Positions 26,301 to 36,477 are shown, counted from the first letter of the stretch. The stretch is 64,000 nucleotides of DNA from Gimesia maris (GCF_008298035.1 NZ_CP042910.1:3177001-3241000), one strand, 5' to 3'. The notes: generated by a model not told the origin, from the sequence alone. Made by a program: numbers and translations.

Positions 26301-26636
26301 CGCGTGGACCGGTTCCAGACCGACAAAGATTGTGGCGTCTTCCTGATCAGTTTGAAAGCGGGAGGCCTGGGTTTGAACCTGACTGCCGCGGACTATGTTT
26401 TCATTCTGGATCCCTGGTGGAATCCTGCTGTGGAAACACAGGCGATCGACCGGGCACACCGTGTCGGCCAGACCAAACGCGTGTTTGCTTACAAGCTGAT
26501 CTGCCGCAATACGGTCGAAGAAAAAATCACCGAATTGCAGCAGCAGAAGCGGGAACTGGCGGATGCGATCCTGGAAGAGAACCAGAGCGTCCTCAAGAAC
26601 CTCTCGAGCGACGATCTGGAATTGCTGCTGTCATAA
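23304..26636 (+). CDS. SWIM zinc-finger SNF2-family helicase
   Basis: A 1110-residue Swi2/Snf2 ATPase. At the N-terminus is a SWIM zinc finger, C63-x-C65-x8-C74-x-H76, in [19 protein letters not shown] long middle region (about 130-640) follows. The helicase core has [10 protein letters not shown] (Walker A, about 677-686), the DEAQ box at 777-780, [14 protein letters not shown], then the C-terminal lobe with [25 protein letters not shown] and the arginine finger region [12 protein letters not shown]. Such enzymes remodel protein-DNA complexes by ATP-driven translocation; bacterial SWIM-SNF2 proteins are mostly uncharacterised. Start chosen at ATG 23304, because AGGAGG lies 6 bases before it. 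Orientation diverges from the LarA-like gene and converges with the 1189-aa membrane protein. Confidence 0.92.
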   Translation: MTLAELLENQFRADIRFRGAAYIEAERVELTRITADHIFAVVRDGVEYQTQLSRDDGNLKTYCTCDQFQKFNVCKHLWAAILAVDEAGYLAGAVKPGYIPPFIIENAPISFEDEVDDFEFSMPDDFDLGGGRSRKTKSGTSSSQSTAVSSKPRLRDWEARLVELKNEFALTPVLSKTTQQEREIFYEIDIEESLESGQLVVQTSQRQRRANGQWGKLKPLKLKAGQLQEVEHEDDRRILAYLSGGTPERTNWRAQQTETQVAAFRYRIPYELCELILPLMCGTGHVRYLDRQPDDVDSLTWDGEHTWEFCMGVERDRKNSNWKLHGHLKRDDEVLQISSARLIVAGGLVLTHDKITPLEDYDAFPWIKMIQLNETIEVEEGEQQELVDRLLDMPVLPRLELPEELHLEEVTCDPLPELLIHSPQKKRWQQDRLYGEIHFNYLDHLVSGSSTQWAIVDREEKRCILRNREKESSAWTLLQDSGFRRLLDRRIQGRDVEISARDLGGAVRELIKEGWAVRADGKQVHQPASLMFKVESGIDWFELHADVDFEGQTVRFPELLSALARGDSSIRLDDGSLGILPEEWIEQYGILAGIAVTDEDHLRFAPNQVALLDALLNAQEFVETDAKFDEIREKIRSFSGISIDKEPDGFEGDLRKYQLEGLGWLQFLQDFHFGGCLADDMGLGKTVQLLALLLRRKRARGEHLPSLAVVPKSLMFNWMQEASKFTPELKVIEYAGGDRSKLIEQLTEYDLVLTTYGTMRRDITQIKDIQFDYAVLDEAQMIKNSGSQVAKASRLVQARHRIALSGTPVENHLGDLWSIFEFLNPGMLGRSSVFKAYTNDIEDKNARVMLGNALRPFILRRTKEQVANELPEKVEQTLYCDMGKDQTNLYDELRQHYRDSILGMVESKGLGKTKIHVLEALLRLRQAACHPALLDRGRALDASAKMDVLIPHLEELIEEGHKALVFSQFTSMLSIVQEHLDQKNIVYEYLDGQTRDRKERVDRFQTDKDCGVFLISLKAGGLGLNLTAADYVFILDPWWNPAVETQAIDRAHRVGQTKRVFAYKLICRNTVEEKITELQQQKRELADAILEENQSVLKNLSSDDLELLLS

Positions 26637-26663
26637 ACGGGATATCTTACAGTCGGTCATGGT

Positions 26664-29600
26664 TTACTTATCTGAGGCCTGCTTCTCAGATAAACCACGC
26701 GTAAAGGCTTCGTATGCTTCCCGGTATTCTTCAGGAACGGGCAGGCGTCGGGGGCCAATACTGTCAGTATTCTGTTTTCGGGTACTGGTTCGTTCGCGCT
26801 GTCCTGCCCGATTCGCGGGCTTGAGTGATTTCAACATTTCTTCGAACTGACGTTTCCGGGCCAGCGATTCAGGCGACTGTAATTCCTGCTCCGGAGTCTG
26901 CAACTGCTTCTGTAGCCGCTCAGAAAACTGCTGCATCTCTTCTTTGGTCCAACCCAGTTCTTTGAGCAGTTCCTGATCAACCTCTTTGCGTTTCAGTTCA
27001 TCTTTAATTCGCTTCAGAACCAGATTGGCGGCTTCTTTTCCGTATTCCAGATTGGCATCTTCTGCCTCAGGCAGGCCCGGTGGCGAGGCGTTTCCAGAAT
27101 CCTGATTATCCGATGCTGCAGACTGCCCTCCCTTGGTCGAGCCACTGCCCTGCGGATCTCCAGACCGTTGACTGGAACTGGAGGTGGAACTTTCTCCTGA
27201 TTTTGACTTGGACTGGCTGTCACCTTTTGAACCACTTTTTTCCCCACCCGATTGATTGCCACCTTTTTCACCAGATTTACTTTCGCCGGATTTATTCTGG
27301 CCGGATTGGTTCTGCTTTGAAGATTTCTCGCCAGATTTGCTGTCTGAGTCTGGCTTATTCATCGACTGCTTCGAGTCAGCAGGCTGTTTCTGTGAGCTCT
27401 GTTCCTGATTGCCCTTTTGTCCGGAAGAATCTCCTTTACCTGGTTGCTGACTCCCTTTCTGCCCCTGGTCGTTTTGAGAACTGTTACCCTTCTCGCCATT
27501 CTGTGGTTGTTTTGATTTCTGGTCTGTGAGGCGACCTTTGTCCTGAGGCGGTTCATTGGAACCATCGGGCTGGTCCGGCTTTTGTTTGGAATCAGGTTTA
27601 TTTGAAGGTTGCTGTTTGTCGGAGGGGGACGGGTTCTGGTCTGATTTATCAGGTTTCCTCATTCCCTGTTTTGGATCTGCTTTTGAAGCATTGTCGGTAC
27701 CTTCAGTCTTTGAATCAGGATTATCCGAATTGGGCTTTGGGGAAGAAGCATTGGAGGGAGAATCCTTTTGACCAGGACGAGTAGCAGGTTTCTGGTTCGG
27801 GTCCCGTTCTACATTTTTATCGGTTCTACGGGGATCCGCGTCAGGATCATGGTTCGGGGTTGCTTTTCCTTTAGGATCGCCATTTGATTTGGTTTTCATC
27901 GCATCATCTGAAGGATCAGCCGGTTCCTGTTTGCCTTTGGGAACAGAGTCAGTCTGAGACGGTTTCTGTTTTCCGCTGGGATCATGATCCGGTTTGTCTG
28001 CCTTGTCGGAAGACGTGGGGCTTGAGTTCTTGTCGGGCGCGTTCTGAGGTTCGCCTTCTGAGCCTTTGTCGGTATCAGAAGAAGGATTGTTCTTTTCGCC
28101 GTTAGCGCCAGATGATTTCTGGTCCTGCATCTGTGGATCGTTTTCCGACTTTCCAGGTTCCTGTTTTTCCGCGTCCGGCTCCTGTTTTGGTTCGGAACCC
28201 GGTTCTGGTTGCTGCCCTTCTTTTTTCAGTTGCTCCAGAATACGTTTTATCGCTTCCTGGTCATCGGCGCCATCGCTGTCCAGTTCCTCTTTTTCGCCAG
28301 ATTTCTGTGGTTTCTGACCAGCGCCCGGCTCTTCTGACTTTTGAGGGTCAGTTGATTCGGATTGAGGAGAATTCTTTTTGCCCGGTTTCTGGCTACCTTT
28401 CTCCTGTTGATTTTCTTCACCAGGTTTGGTTTGATCCCCAGGCTGTCCTTCTTCTTTTTTGTCTGGATCTGCCTGATCAGACGATTTCCGGTCTGCTTTC
28501 TCAGATTTGTTTTCCATCGGTTCCGATTTGTTATTCTGATCGGAATCGGTGTCTGGATTCTGGGGTGCCGCTTTCTGTTTTTGTTCTTCGAGTTGTTTCT
28601 GGGCTTCTTCCTTTGTGACAGGCTCTGTGATTTCAATCTTGATCTTGGGGGTATTCTGGCGATTACCAGACGGGTGTTTGTTATCACGAGCCTCGACCCA
28701 GAAATAAATGGTCTCGCCGGGGGACAATCGCAGTGGCCCCAGTTCGAAATCGTGATTGAGTCCCACACTCTTTTCAGCGCCTTCGAAGAGGGTTTTATCC
28801 AGAATCCGAACCTGTTGTTTATCAACTCTCAGGTTCAGATAACGGATTTTGAAATCCGGATCTTCCGCGATCACTGAAATGGGGACGATACCGTTAGCGG
28901 GCATCTTCAGATCTGATTTTGGTGTCAGCAAGCTGATTTCCGGAGCCTGGTCCGGACGGATCATCAGCGGATAGACGGTCGGTGACAGGGTTGTCTGACC
29001 TGCTTCGTTTCGGCATTTGATCTGATAGAATCTGGGAAAGGATCCATCTGCACGCAGTTTCAACTTCCAGGAAGCAGTAATCGAATTCTTATTGATCTTC
29101 TTTTCGATTCGGAATTCTTCCAGCAATGAATTAGAATCTTCTTCGTCAGAAAAGAGAACTTCAAAGGAAGTGATTGGCATATTCGTTGTCGCATCGAGGG
29201 TGATTTTCGTCCCTTCCCAGGCATCGATGGCTCCCCCCGGCTGCTCAACCGCTGCCAATTCCATGTATTGCGGATAATCATAACGAATCGAGTGTACGGT
29301 CGCAGAGGGTGGCTGAATGACTTTGACTTGAAACTCTTCTGATGTCGCATCTCCCGCCTTGATATGGTAGGTTAACTCCTGGCGAATCCCGCGTCCGTTG
29401 ATCCCGACAATCATGCCCTGGTACCGTTTCAGAGTCTCATCCATGGCACGCAGTTTGACAGGCTCGTCCACGCGGCCTTCGTCGCTGGATGAGTAGAACA
29501 GTGTTACCGTTTCCGGTACTTCTCCCCGCAGGTCAACGATGACTTCCAGTTGACTCCCAGAGAGGACTTCTGTGTTCCCAGGTGTCACGGAGTTGATCTG

Positions 29601-30233
29601 GGTCTGTGTGGCAAACTCTCGTTGAGGGGAAAAGGAAATGGCCGCTGAAATGGATGGCCAGATTTCTTTTGGCGAGAAGAGTGCATAAAAACACAACAGG
29701 GCCACGACGAACAACAGAATATAGGAAAGTCGCATGAGCGGACGCCGATCGACAGCCTGCTCGGTATCGGTTTGTGAAAGTGTCAGCGCTGCGCGTTTTT
29801 CCAGCGAGTTGATGATTTCAGGATTAACAGCGCGTTTGGAGTTTTTCAGATCAATCAGATTCAGCAGCGAACCTTCCATCTCAGCAGACGTCTGTTCAAG
29901 AGCATGTGCGGAATAGAGGTGTGTGACTTTTTTGAAGTAAGGTAAAATCAGTTTCCAGACGGCCCAGCCCAGACAGGCAATAAAAACTCCTGCCAGCATC
30001 AGCAGACGCGCGGTATGACCGAACCCGCCTTTGATGATCCAGTGATCGAACAGGACAAATACCAGCAGGTAGCCTAGGAAGATAGCGGTAATTCCCACAG
30101 CTGTTGTCAGCAGATCATTGGCTTTGATATTGGATCCGGTTTTTGAAACCTGATAATCCACATATTCATCAAACTTGGCATACTGGCCAGATCGCTGTTC
30201 GGTCGTCTGCTTCGGATTGGATGCCGTTGACAT
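26664..30233 (-). CDS. Large membrane protein with long disordered region, DUF4175-like
   Basis: A 1189-residue protein. It has two membrane helices near residues 40-65 and 80-105 and a third near 168-188, which is the DUF4175-like N-terminal arrangement. An extracytoplasmic beta-rich domain runs to about 535 (SVTPGNTEVLSGSQLEVIVDL, VEQPGGAIDAWEGTKITLDA). About 500 residues then consist almost only of Gln, Ser, Lys, Pro, Asp, Gly and Asn (DSKQKPDQPDGSNEPPQ), clearly disordered. A helical C-terminus (about 1055-1189, VLKRIKDELKRKEVD) ends the protein. It is the last gene of a minus-strand series with the two BatA/VWA genes upstream, a context typical of planctomycete aerotolerance-type clusters. 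Molecular function is unknown. The long low-complexity tract also gives many spurious frames on both strands. Confidence 0.8.
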   Translation of the reverse strand: MSTASNPKQTTEQRSGQYAKFDEYVDYQVSKTGSNIKANDLLTTAVGITAIFLGYLLVFVLFDHWIIKGGFGHTARLLMLAGVFIACLGWAVWKLILPYFKKVTHLYSAHALEQTSAEMEGSLLNLIDLKNSKRAVNPEIINSLEKRAALTLSQTDTEQAVDRRPLMRLSYILLFVVALLCFYALFSPKEIWPSISAAISFSPQREFATQTQINSVTPGNTEVLSGSQLEVIVDLRGEVPETVTLFYSSSDEGRVDEPVKLRAMDETLKRYQGMIVGINGRGIRQELTYHIKAGDATSEEFQVKVIQPPSATVHSIRYDYPQYMELAAVEQPGGAIDAWEGTKITLDATTNMPITSFEVLFSDEEDSNSLLEEFRIEKKINKNSITASWKLKLRADGSFPRFYQIKCRNEAGQTTLSPTVYPLMIRPDQAPEISLLTPKSDLKMPANGIVPISVIAEDPDFKIRYLNLRVDKQQVRILDKTLFEGAEKSVGLNHDFELGPLRLSPGETIYFWVEARDNKHPSGNRQNTPKIKIEITEPVTKEEAQKQLEEQKQKAAPQNPDTDSDQNNKSEPMENKSEKADRKSSDQADPDKKEEGQPGDQTKPGEENQQEKGSQKPGKKNSPQSESTDPQKSEEPGAGQKPQKSGEKEELDSDGADDQEAIKRILEQLKKEGQQPEPGSEPKQEPDAEKQEPGKSENDPQMQDQKSSGANGEKNNPSSDTDKGSEGEPQNAPDKNSSPTSSDKADKPDHDPSGKQKPSQTDSVPKGKQEPADPSDDAMKTKSNGDPKGKATPNHDPDADPRRTDKNVERDPNQKPATRPGQKDSPSNASSPKPNSDNPDSKTEGTDNASKADPKQGMRKPDKSDQNPSPSDKQQPSNKPDSKQKPDQPDGSNEPPQDKGRLTDQKSKQPQNGEKGNSSQNDQGQKGSQQPGKGDSSGQKGNQEQSSQKQPADSKQSMNKPDSDSKSGEKSSKQNQSGQNKSGESKSGEKGGNQSGGEKSGSKGDSQSKSKSGESSTSSSSQRSGDPQGSGSTKGGQSAASDNQDSGNASPPGLPEAEDANLEYGKEAANLVLKRIKDELKRKEVDQELLKELGWTKEEMQQFSERLQKQLQTPEQELQSPESLARKRQFEEMLKSLKPANRAGQRERTSTRKQNTDSIGPRRLPVPEEYREAYEAFTRGLSEKQASDK

Positions 30234-30394
30234 GGAAAGCCTGTGCCTGAATCAGATTAGAAATAGAAAGAAATCACTTATACCCATTATAGAATGATCG
30301 ACGTCGGTGATGGTATGAATGTTCCAGAAATTTCAGGGAGAATTGATTTTCCCTGATTTTCTCTTCGAGACTGGAACAATGCCCGTAAAGGCAG

Positions 30395-32674
30395 TCAAAC
30401 CAGACCTTTATGTTTCCGGAAGAACCATTCTGCACTGAGTAGAAGAATGAAACAGAGCAGGAAGTACCAGTTATCCCACAGGGACACGCGCCGGTACCGT
30501 GTCAGGTCATTATTCCATAAATTTTCTTTGTTCATCCGCGTCAGAAAACTTTCCAGTTCCTCAGGTGGCAAAGAACTACCTCCTGAGAGGGAGGCAATGG
30601 ATTCCAGCAGAGAGTAGTCAGCAGCCGGGTTATCCAGTTCCAGATCACGTGGATCGACGATAAATCGGGTGATGGCGTCGAAGCCGAGTGAGTTTCCGTT
30701 TTTTACTGCACTGACCGTGACCCAGTAATCACCGGGTTCCTGCGTTTGTGAAAAAGTGGTTCTTGATGTTTCCCCGGTCCCCTGTATTTCCGATTTGCTG
30801 GTTTTTCCGGAAGGTCCTGTGACCTGTACCGTGAATTGAACATCAGAAATGGGCTTTCCTTTGTCATCCCGGGCACCAAACAGAACAGGGACCTGGCTTC
30901 CCGGGGCAACGTTACGCGGTTCGACACGTGCCCAGACACTCTGGTCAGTCTCATTTTCTTTGTGAGCCAGCCAGAGAATCATCTGCCTCCAGAAGCGTTC
31001 ATGTTCGTTTCGATTCCCGGTCAGGAACCATTGAAACGTGGTGTCGCCGGCAAATGCCATGACACGTGCATTTCCCACATCTGAAGCAAACAGCAGCGGA
31101 ATGGCTTCATTTCCGGCGGATTCTGCCAGGACTTCAACGGTATCAAACCTTTTCTTGAGGCGATTGGCCCCCTTGAGCGGAGCCAGCATGTTCCATTTTT
31201 GTCGGTTTGCCTCTCGGGAACTATCCAGCTGCATCACATAGCGCTGCAGTCCCAGCGAGGTCGGTACCATCTTCAGATCCTGAAAGTAATGTAGATCTTT
31301 GGCAATGGCATTCCCGGCCTGTTTTTCGTTGGCACGCATGACGACCGGGATCAAATTCTCAAGCGGGGTATTCGCGTAGCCACCAGGGCCAAAGCTGTGA
31401 TATCCGCCCGTCATCAGCAGGCCGGCTCCCTGTTCAACACGATCTGCAATTTTGCGGAGGACTGTGGGCCCCAAAGTGTCGGCGGGGACATCTCCAATGA
31501 TGAATACGTCGTAGCGAGCGAGGTCTTTGAGGTCTGCATTAATAGGTTTGTTGTTTCCGGAGAAACCGTTTCCCACCGGAATATAATCCAGCTGTATTTT
31601 AGGATCATTCATGGAACGAATGAATTTCTGCTCGGGTCGCAGGGAGTCGAAATAAACGACCTGCAGCCCCCCTTTCTGAACCGTGACAATCGTTTCCAGT
31701 CGATTGTTTGTCTGTTTGATTTCACCTTCCAGTGGAACCGCTTCTACAGCGATTTTGTATTCGCCGGGAATTTCCGGCGTCCAGAAGAGTTCCACCGTGG
31801 TAAGTTCATTGTTCTGATTCGGATGGATCTGGGTTGCGACCCGGGAGTTACCGTAGGCTGATGCGGGGACCATCTTGCCCGCTTCGCCTTTTTTGATTCC
31901 AGTACGATCTTCAACCAGCAGTCGCACGGTGATATCCCGATTGGCTGCTCCCAGGCTGCGGACCTTAACACTGATGGGAGTGTTTTTTTTCTCGAATACC
32001 AGCGGGTCAATAACAAGGCTCTCCATGACCAGATCCAATGTTGTATCCTGGAGGCTGGATGAACCAAAGCCGATCGTATAGATGGGAATACCTGTGTCGC
32101 CGAAGTAGCTGGCCTGAGTTTTGGCATCGACATCATAGGGAGGCACTGTTCGTTCTGCTCCATCGGAAAGCAGCAGGATTCCTACCAGACGATCCTGTTG
32201 TAACTGGCTGGAAATCATTTCCAACGCATAGCCGATTGCTGTCTGATCCCCTGCAGCCTCTTCAGAAAAAGCCTCAACGGGAATCAGTTCGCTTGAGAAA
32301 TCAAAACGCCGGATGCCGATATTTTTGTCAAGATTATCGAGTCGTGGTTTAACCGTTTGAAGAGTTTTTAATAACTCATTGCGGCGGGGCGCACTGCCAG
32401 GAGCATCTTCAGTCTGCATACTGCGACTGGCATCAGCAACGATGTACAGCCATGACTGCTGTCTGGTCTGGTCACTGAATTCAATGGAAGGGCGCAGCAA
32501 CATGAATGCCAGGAGCAACACCGTTATTAATCTTAAACCAATCAGCAGCCGACGGATTGTCGGTGAGAAATGTCTGACACGTTTGGGGTATGTGGTAAGA
32601 ACCAGTGTGATCAACCCGATGATCAGCAGGATCATCGTCGGCCAGGACCAGATTGGTTCAAATATCGGTTGCAT
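30395..32674 (-). CDS. Membrane protein with VWA and glutamine-amidotransferase-like domains
   Basis: A 759-residue protein with two N-terminal helices (about 12-27 and 43-62), an extracytoplasmic body and one C-terminal helix (WYFLLCFILLLSAEWFF). A von Willebrand factor A domain begins at about 75 and has the MIDAS motif in VADASRSMQT, then LLLSDGAERT. A class I glutamine-amidotransferase-like domain lies at about 345-450 (YDVFIIGDVPADTL, GAGLLMTGGYHSFGPGGYA), without an obvious nucleophilic Cys, so it is probably a binding rather than a catalytic domain. C-terminal Ig-like segments follow. This architecture is common beside BatA genes. Its role is probably in a membrane-anchored complex. 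It is 46 bases downstream of the BatA gene and 161 bases upstream of the 1189-aa gene. Confidence 0.85.
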   Translation of the reverse strand: MQPIFEPIWSWPTMILLIIGLITLVLTTYPKRVRHFSPTIRRLLIGLRLITVLLLAFMLLRPSIEFSDQTRQQSWLYIVADASRSMQTEDAPGSAPRRNELLKTLQTVKPRLDNLDKNIGIRRFDFSSELIPVEAFSEEAAGDQTAIGYALEMISSQLQQDRLVGILLLSDGAERTVPPYDVDAKTQASYFGDTGIPIYTIGFGSSSLQDTTLDLVMESLVIDPLVFEKKNTPISVKVRSLGAANRDITVRLLVEDRTGIKKGEAGKMVPASAYGNSRVATQIHPNQNNELTTVELFWTPEIPGEYKIAVEAVPLEGEIKQTNNRLETIVTVQKGGLQVVYFDSLRPEQKFIRSMNDPKIQLDYIPVGNGFSGNNKPINADLKDLARYDVFIIGDVPADTLGPTVLRKIADRVEQGAGLLMTGGYHSFGPGGYANTPLENLIPVVMRANEKQAGNAIAKDLHYFQDLKMVPTSLGLQRYVMQLDSSREANRQKWNMLAPLKGANRLKKRFDTVEVLAESAGNEAIPLLFASDVGNARVMAFAGDTTFQWFLTGNRNEHERFWRQMILWLAHKENETDQSVWARVEPRNVAPGSQVPVLFGARDDKGKPISDVQFTVQVTGPSGKTSKSEIQGTGETSRTTFSQTQEPGDYWVTVSAVKNGNSLGFDAITRFIVDPRDLELDNPAADYSLLESIASLSGGSSLPPEELESFLTRMNKENLWNNDLTRYRRVSLWDNWYFLLCFILLLSAEWFFRKHKGLV

Positions 32675-32720
32675 GGTATGTCTGTAAAGTCAGGAAATTA
32701 GAATGGGGTCAGACTCAAAC

Positions 32721-35210
32721 TCAGGCAGTCGTTTCGGCTGCCTGATCGATTTCATAGAAAAAGTTCGCGGTAAAATGTTCAAGACAGAACAACAGCAGCA
32801 GCAGTGTTGCCAGTAAGGGAAAAATTTCCACGCCAAGTCTGCCGGTGCGAATTGTACGTTTCAGTCCTTCCATATCGTGAGTAATGCTGTAACGATCGGC
32901 TCCCAGAAACTGATCAAGTTCGTTTTCAGAAATCGGCGTAAAGTTACTTTCTGCAGCGTTGATATTCACACTGAAGCCGCTGGAAGAACGAGCAGTATTG
33001 CTGGAATTATCGATCAACTGGTAATGACCTGGAGCGGTGGTTTCCGGTATCGTGACCTGCTGCGCTCCCGATTTAACCTGTATCAGCAATTGTTTTAAAT
33101 CGGGGGTTCTCAACAGAAATGTTTCTGGTCTCGTGGCTGTCGCTGGCCATTGATAACTGGCGATTTCACCAGTTATATAATTCGCACGATTTGATCTCGT
33201 GTGGATCAGGTAGCGGGTCAGCTGATCTGCGAATGCCAGATAGGACCAGCGGGCATACAGGAGTTGACTCCAGCCAGAGGAATCGACGCCGGTCGTGAGT
33301 ACGACTACTTTCCCCTGCCCCAGATTGCGCTCAACGATTGCGGGAGAGTTTCTGGAGTCAGTATAAGTTGCGATCACCTGTCCTTTATCGGTCGGTTCGA
33401 CGCGCCAGTAGCGGGAGACTTCCATTGTAGCCAGTTCTCCCGTTCCACCCAGTTCCTTGAAGTATTCAAACAGTGAATGGGGATTATTTTCCAGATCAAG
33501 GAATTCCGGAGGGATGAATTTGAGTGATCCCAGTAATTCCAGCGGAAGTAACTTTCGGGCTGCCAGCGAATTGAAGGAAACAATCATAGATTCCGGTGCA
33601 TCTCCATCACTGCCTAAAATGAAGCAGATTCCGCCGCCATTTTCCGCGTACTCGGTACACAATCGCCAGGCGGTGGGAGGCAGAGTGGTGACATTAATCA
33701 GATAGACGGCCGCGTATTGTTCCAGCGGCGTCGATTCCAGTTCATTCAGCGAAATCACATTACACTGGTAGCGATTTTTCTTTAAAGCGACAAGTTTCTC
33801 CGGTGCCAAAGCAGCACTCCAGACTTGGGCTGAAGCGGGGTCCGGACTGACAATTAAGATTTCGGGAGGTGGTTCGGCCAGAACAGTGAAATAGCGGACA
33901 TCGTCTGGAAGATAAGGATCGGAAGAAGTCAGCCGAAGTTCGCCTTGAGTGACCTTCTGAGTGACATTGGTCAGACTCATTTCGAGTTGCGTTTCCTGAT
34001 TTGATTTTGGTGCAGTCTCGGAATCGGAATTTGCTGCAGAGGTACCGGTGGTTGACAGGAGACGCTGGTCACGTTTGATCAACTGGCCTTTTTCATTTTG
34101 AGTATAGAGTTCCAGAGTGGTGTTTTCTGTTGTAATTCCGGAGGTCACAATTTCCGCTTTGACAGTTACGGAATTGCCGAGCGTGATCGCTTCGCGCGAG
34201 AGGTTGATATGCGAAATGCCGATATTTTTCGGATTGGTAACTCCAACGTCGATCACATAAATTCCGAGCCATTTAAGACGTTCCAACTGCTGTCTGATCG
34301 ATTGTGCTGGCTGGCTTCTCCAGGCCGAACGGGCCAGGTCTGTGTAAATATATATTTCCCGAACAAACTGATCTGCTCCTGCCGTCTGGGAGCTAACGGA
34401 TTGTTGTGCTGACTGGCTGCGTTTGAAATCTTCTTCCTGCCGATTGATGGCGGCGCGGAGGCGATCGTCCAGGTACAGGGAGAATGCAGATGTTTTCAGT
34501 GACTTGATACGGGACTGGACTGCTGTCAGATCGGATTGAAAGGGAAAATTATCTTCGCTGCTGCTATGCATGACAGAGACCCTGCTCTGAGCTGGCAGGT
34601 TGCTTAAATGCTCATCAGCAATCGTTCTGGCCTGGTCCAGGCGAGAAAGACTGTCCTGTCGATAATCCATACTGAGGCTGGTGTCAAACAGAAAGACTGC
34701 GGTGACCGGGATGTTCTCAGCCACTGCGGGAAGCGGTTCAGAAATCTCTGCAAAGATGCGTCTCTGATAAGGCCACAAAACCAGTAACGCCACCAGTAGA
34801 AATGCCGCTGCACCGATGCCACCGCGTAAAAATGTGCGACGTGTATTCAGGGTCTGCTGAGAAACTCGCTGTTTCTGAAAATGACGCATCAGGCCGAGGT
34901 ATACGAGGACCGCGATCAGCCCGATGGTAATCAGCATGGTCAGTTCATAGGTCGAAAAACCATAATTGGCCGGAGGGAGTGAAGGCCTGGTCAGCGCGAG
35001 GACAATCGCGACAATTACCAGAATGCGTAGTAACAGCAGCCAGAAATGACGAAGTTTGAGCCTGCGGGAATTCTGGATTTTTTTACGTTGCAGAAGTGCC
35101 AGAGCAGGAAAGATCAGTTTTTTGGGTTTTGAACGGAGCAGGAAATGTAAAATCACCGGGATTATTGCCAGAACGATTCCAAGTAATAAACCGGGGTGAA
35201 TAAGTGACAT
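32721..35210 (-). CDS. BatA-type membrane protein with VWA domain
   Basis: An 829-residue protein. Residues 1-85 match the BatA N-terminal domain (aerotolerance regulator): HPGLLLGIVLAIIPVILHFLL, then KLIFPALALLQRK and a second helix LLLLRILVIVAIVLALTRPSL. A third helix pair lies near 88-150. A VWA domain follows with the MIDAS motif in FLFDTSLSMDY at about 171. A glutamine-amidotransferase-like segment sits near 490-560, and a C-terminal helix ends the protein (LLATLLLLLFCLEHF). BatA proteins are linked to oxygen tolerance in Bacteroides and occur with MoxR and DUF58 genes elsewhere; neither is visible here. It lies in a series of same-strand genes. Exact function is unknown. Confidence 0.88.
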   Translation of the reverse strand: MSLIHPGLLLGIVLAIIPVILHFLLRSKPKKLIFPALALLQRKKIQNSRRLKLRHFWLLLLRILVIVAIVLALTRPSLPPANYGFSTYELTMLITIGLIAVLVYLGLMRHFQKQRVSQQTLNTRRTFLRGGIGAAAFLLVALLVLWPYQRRIFAEISEPLPAVAENIPVTAVFLFDTSLSMDYRQDSLSRLDQARTIADEHLSNLPAQSRVSVMHSSSEDNFPFQSDLTAVQSRIKSLKTSAFSLYLDDRLRAAINRQEEDFKRSQSAQQSVSSQTAGADQFVREIYIYTDLARSAWRSQPAQSIRQQLERLKWLGIYVIDVGVTNPKNIGISHINLSREAITLGNSVTVKAEIVTSGITTENTTLELYTQNEKGQLIKRDQRLLSTTGTSAANSDSETAPKSNQETQLEMSLTNVTQKVTQGELRLTSSDPYLPDDVRYFTVLAEPPPEILIVSPDPASAQVWSAALAPEKLVALKKNRYQCNVISLNELESTPLEQYAAVYLINVTTLPPTAWRLCTEYAENGGGICFILGSDGDAPESMIVSFNSLAARKLLPLELLGSLKFIPPEFLDLENNPHSLFEYFKELGGTGELATMEVSRYWRVEPTDKGQVIATYTDSRNSPAIVERNLGQGKVVVLTTGVDSSGWSQLLYARWSYLAFADQLTRYLIHTRSNRANYITGEIASYQWPATATRPETFLLRTPDLKQLLIQVKSGAQQVTIPETTAPGHYQLIDNSSNTARSSSGFSVNINAAESNFTPISENELDQFLGADRYSITHDMEGLKRTIRTGRLGVEIFPLLATLLLLLFCLEHFTANFFYEIDQAAETTA

Positions 35211-35382
35211 ATATCAATAATCTAATGGAGAGATTGAGTAGCGAATCAAACGATGGTGTCGGGAAACGCTATTTAGTCTGAGTCCAGTTTACAGTTTCGA
35301 TTCCCCTGCCCTCTGAACTGCGTTTAACAGGATGAGAGATGCCGTGATTAAAAGGGATGCGATCCTGCATCTGATCTGCTGA

Positions 35383-36213
35383 TTAGAATTTTGCGCTTTC
35401 TGACGGGGCTTGAGATGCTGATGGAATGATTTCCACGGTTTCCAGACTATAATCCATCTGTTCTTTAAGTTTTGATGCACGAGCAATATTTTGGGGTATC
35501 ACCAGTAGAATCACCACCTGTTGATTTCCTGATTCGGACAAGTAAATCTGAAACTGATAAGGAACTCCATTGATCGGCATCTCTGGAACAAAGGTACCTA
35601 CAGAAAATGATTTGGGGTTTGAATATCCTTTCCCCTTGGGAAATCGTTCTGATTTAAAATTTTCCGGATTCAGAAACTGGTCAAAAGTGTGGGCAATCTG
35701 ATTGTTGACGCTATTGAAAAAGTCGAGTGCCTCTTTTTCACGTTTTTCCTTCAGCAGTGACTGATTACTGAGAACATACAGGTACGCGGGATGCTCGACG
35801 CGATCCTGTTCCTGATCGACGGGTACTTCGGCTCGCCAGGCACCTTCCAGTCCGGGCAGTACCAGGTCTGCATAGTCAGGTTGTCGGGGATCAATGGTCG
35901 GTGCTGGCTCCGGTGCTGGAGACTCTGATTCATCTGATGCTGATGCTACAGGATTTTTCGGGGCCTCCATCTGTTGAAACTCAAGGGGCACTCTCATTTT
36001 GATAGTAGGAGATGACCAGAAACCGGAAAGCGCCTGATTTCGGGTATCCACGTAGGCAAAGTATTTTGATGTTTCATTGAGTCGTTTTTCGTAGGTTTCT
36101 GCACCGCAACCATGAAACAGAATCAACACTGTCGACAGAAGCAGTATTCGGACAGTACCCGTGAAATGCTCCAGATCAAACCTGAATAAAGTGTCCTGCA
36201 TGATCAATTTCAT
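35383..36213 (-). CDS. Putative lipoprotein of the BatA cluster
   Basis: About 276 residues. The N-terminus has a hydrophobic stretch (VRILLLSTVLILFHGC) ending in a lipobox-like FHGC, so the mature protein probably begins at that Cys and is anchored to the membrane. An acidic, Pro-rich linker at about 85-120 (after VASASDESESPAP) is followed by a folded domain of about 150 residues (EGAWRAEVPVDQEQ, INGVPYQFQIYLSESGNQQVVILLVI). I do not recognise the domain. The frame is open upstream to 36279; ATG 36213 is chosen so that the signal peptide starts nearer its basic region, but ATG 36201 is possible too. It is 172 bases upstream of the BatA gene on the same strand. Confidence 0.65.
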   Translation of the reverse strand: MKLIMQDTLFRFDLEHFTGTVRILLLSTVLILFHGCGAETYEKRLNETSKYFAYVDTRNQALSGFWSSPTIKMRVPLEFQQMEAPKNPVASASDESESPAPEPAPTIDPRQPDYADLVLPGLEGAWRAEVPVDQEQDRVEHPAYLYVLSNQSLLKEKREKEALDFFNSVNNQIAHTFDQFLNPENFKSERFPKGKGYSNPKSFSVGTFVPEMPINGVPYQFQIYLSESGNQQVVILLVIPQNIARASKLKEQMDYSLETVEIIPSASQAPSESAKF

Positions 36214-36477
36214 GTCCCATCTAAAATGAATGACTGTGATCTGTAGAAAACGGTCGCTGAAGTCGGAATGGCACCGCAACTCTCACTGATCTACGGACAG
36301 ATTTACCGTTCCCTGAACTACCGAGTCTGGATCAGCGTTTTCACATTGAATCAGACTCAGGGATTCTGAAACTTGAGACAATCTGAAGTCGATAGACCCT
36401 GCTTGCCAATCACTGAATGATATTGTCGATGATACGGAAGGGAACGTCAACTTCGATCATTTTGTGTAGCGAAGTTT

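Noticed and set aside
28112-28825. Ser/Pro/Arg-rich frames across the disordered tract of the 1189-aa gene
   Set aside because: They are other-frame readings of low-complexity coding DNA, with no independent support.
35289-35486. 65-codon minus-strand frame with a hydrophobic end
   Set aside because: It mostly overlaps the end of the lipoprotein gene in another frame and has no ribosome-binding site.
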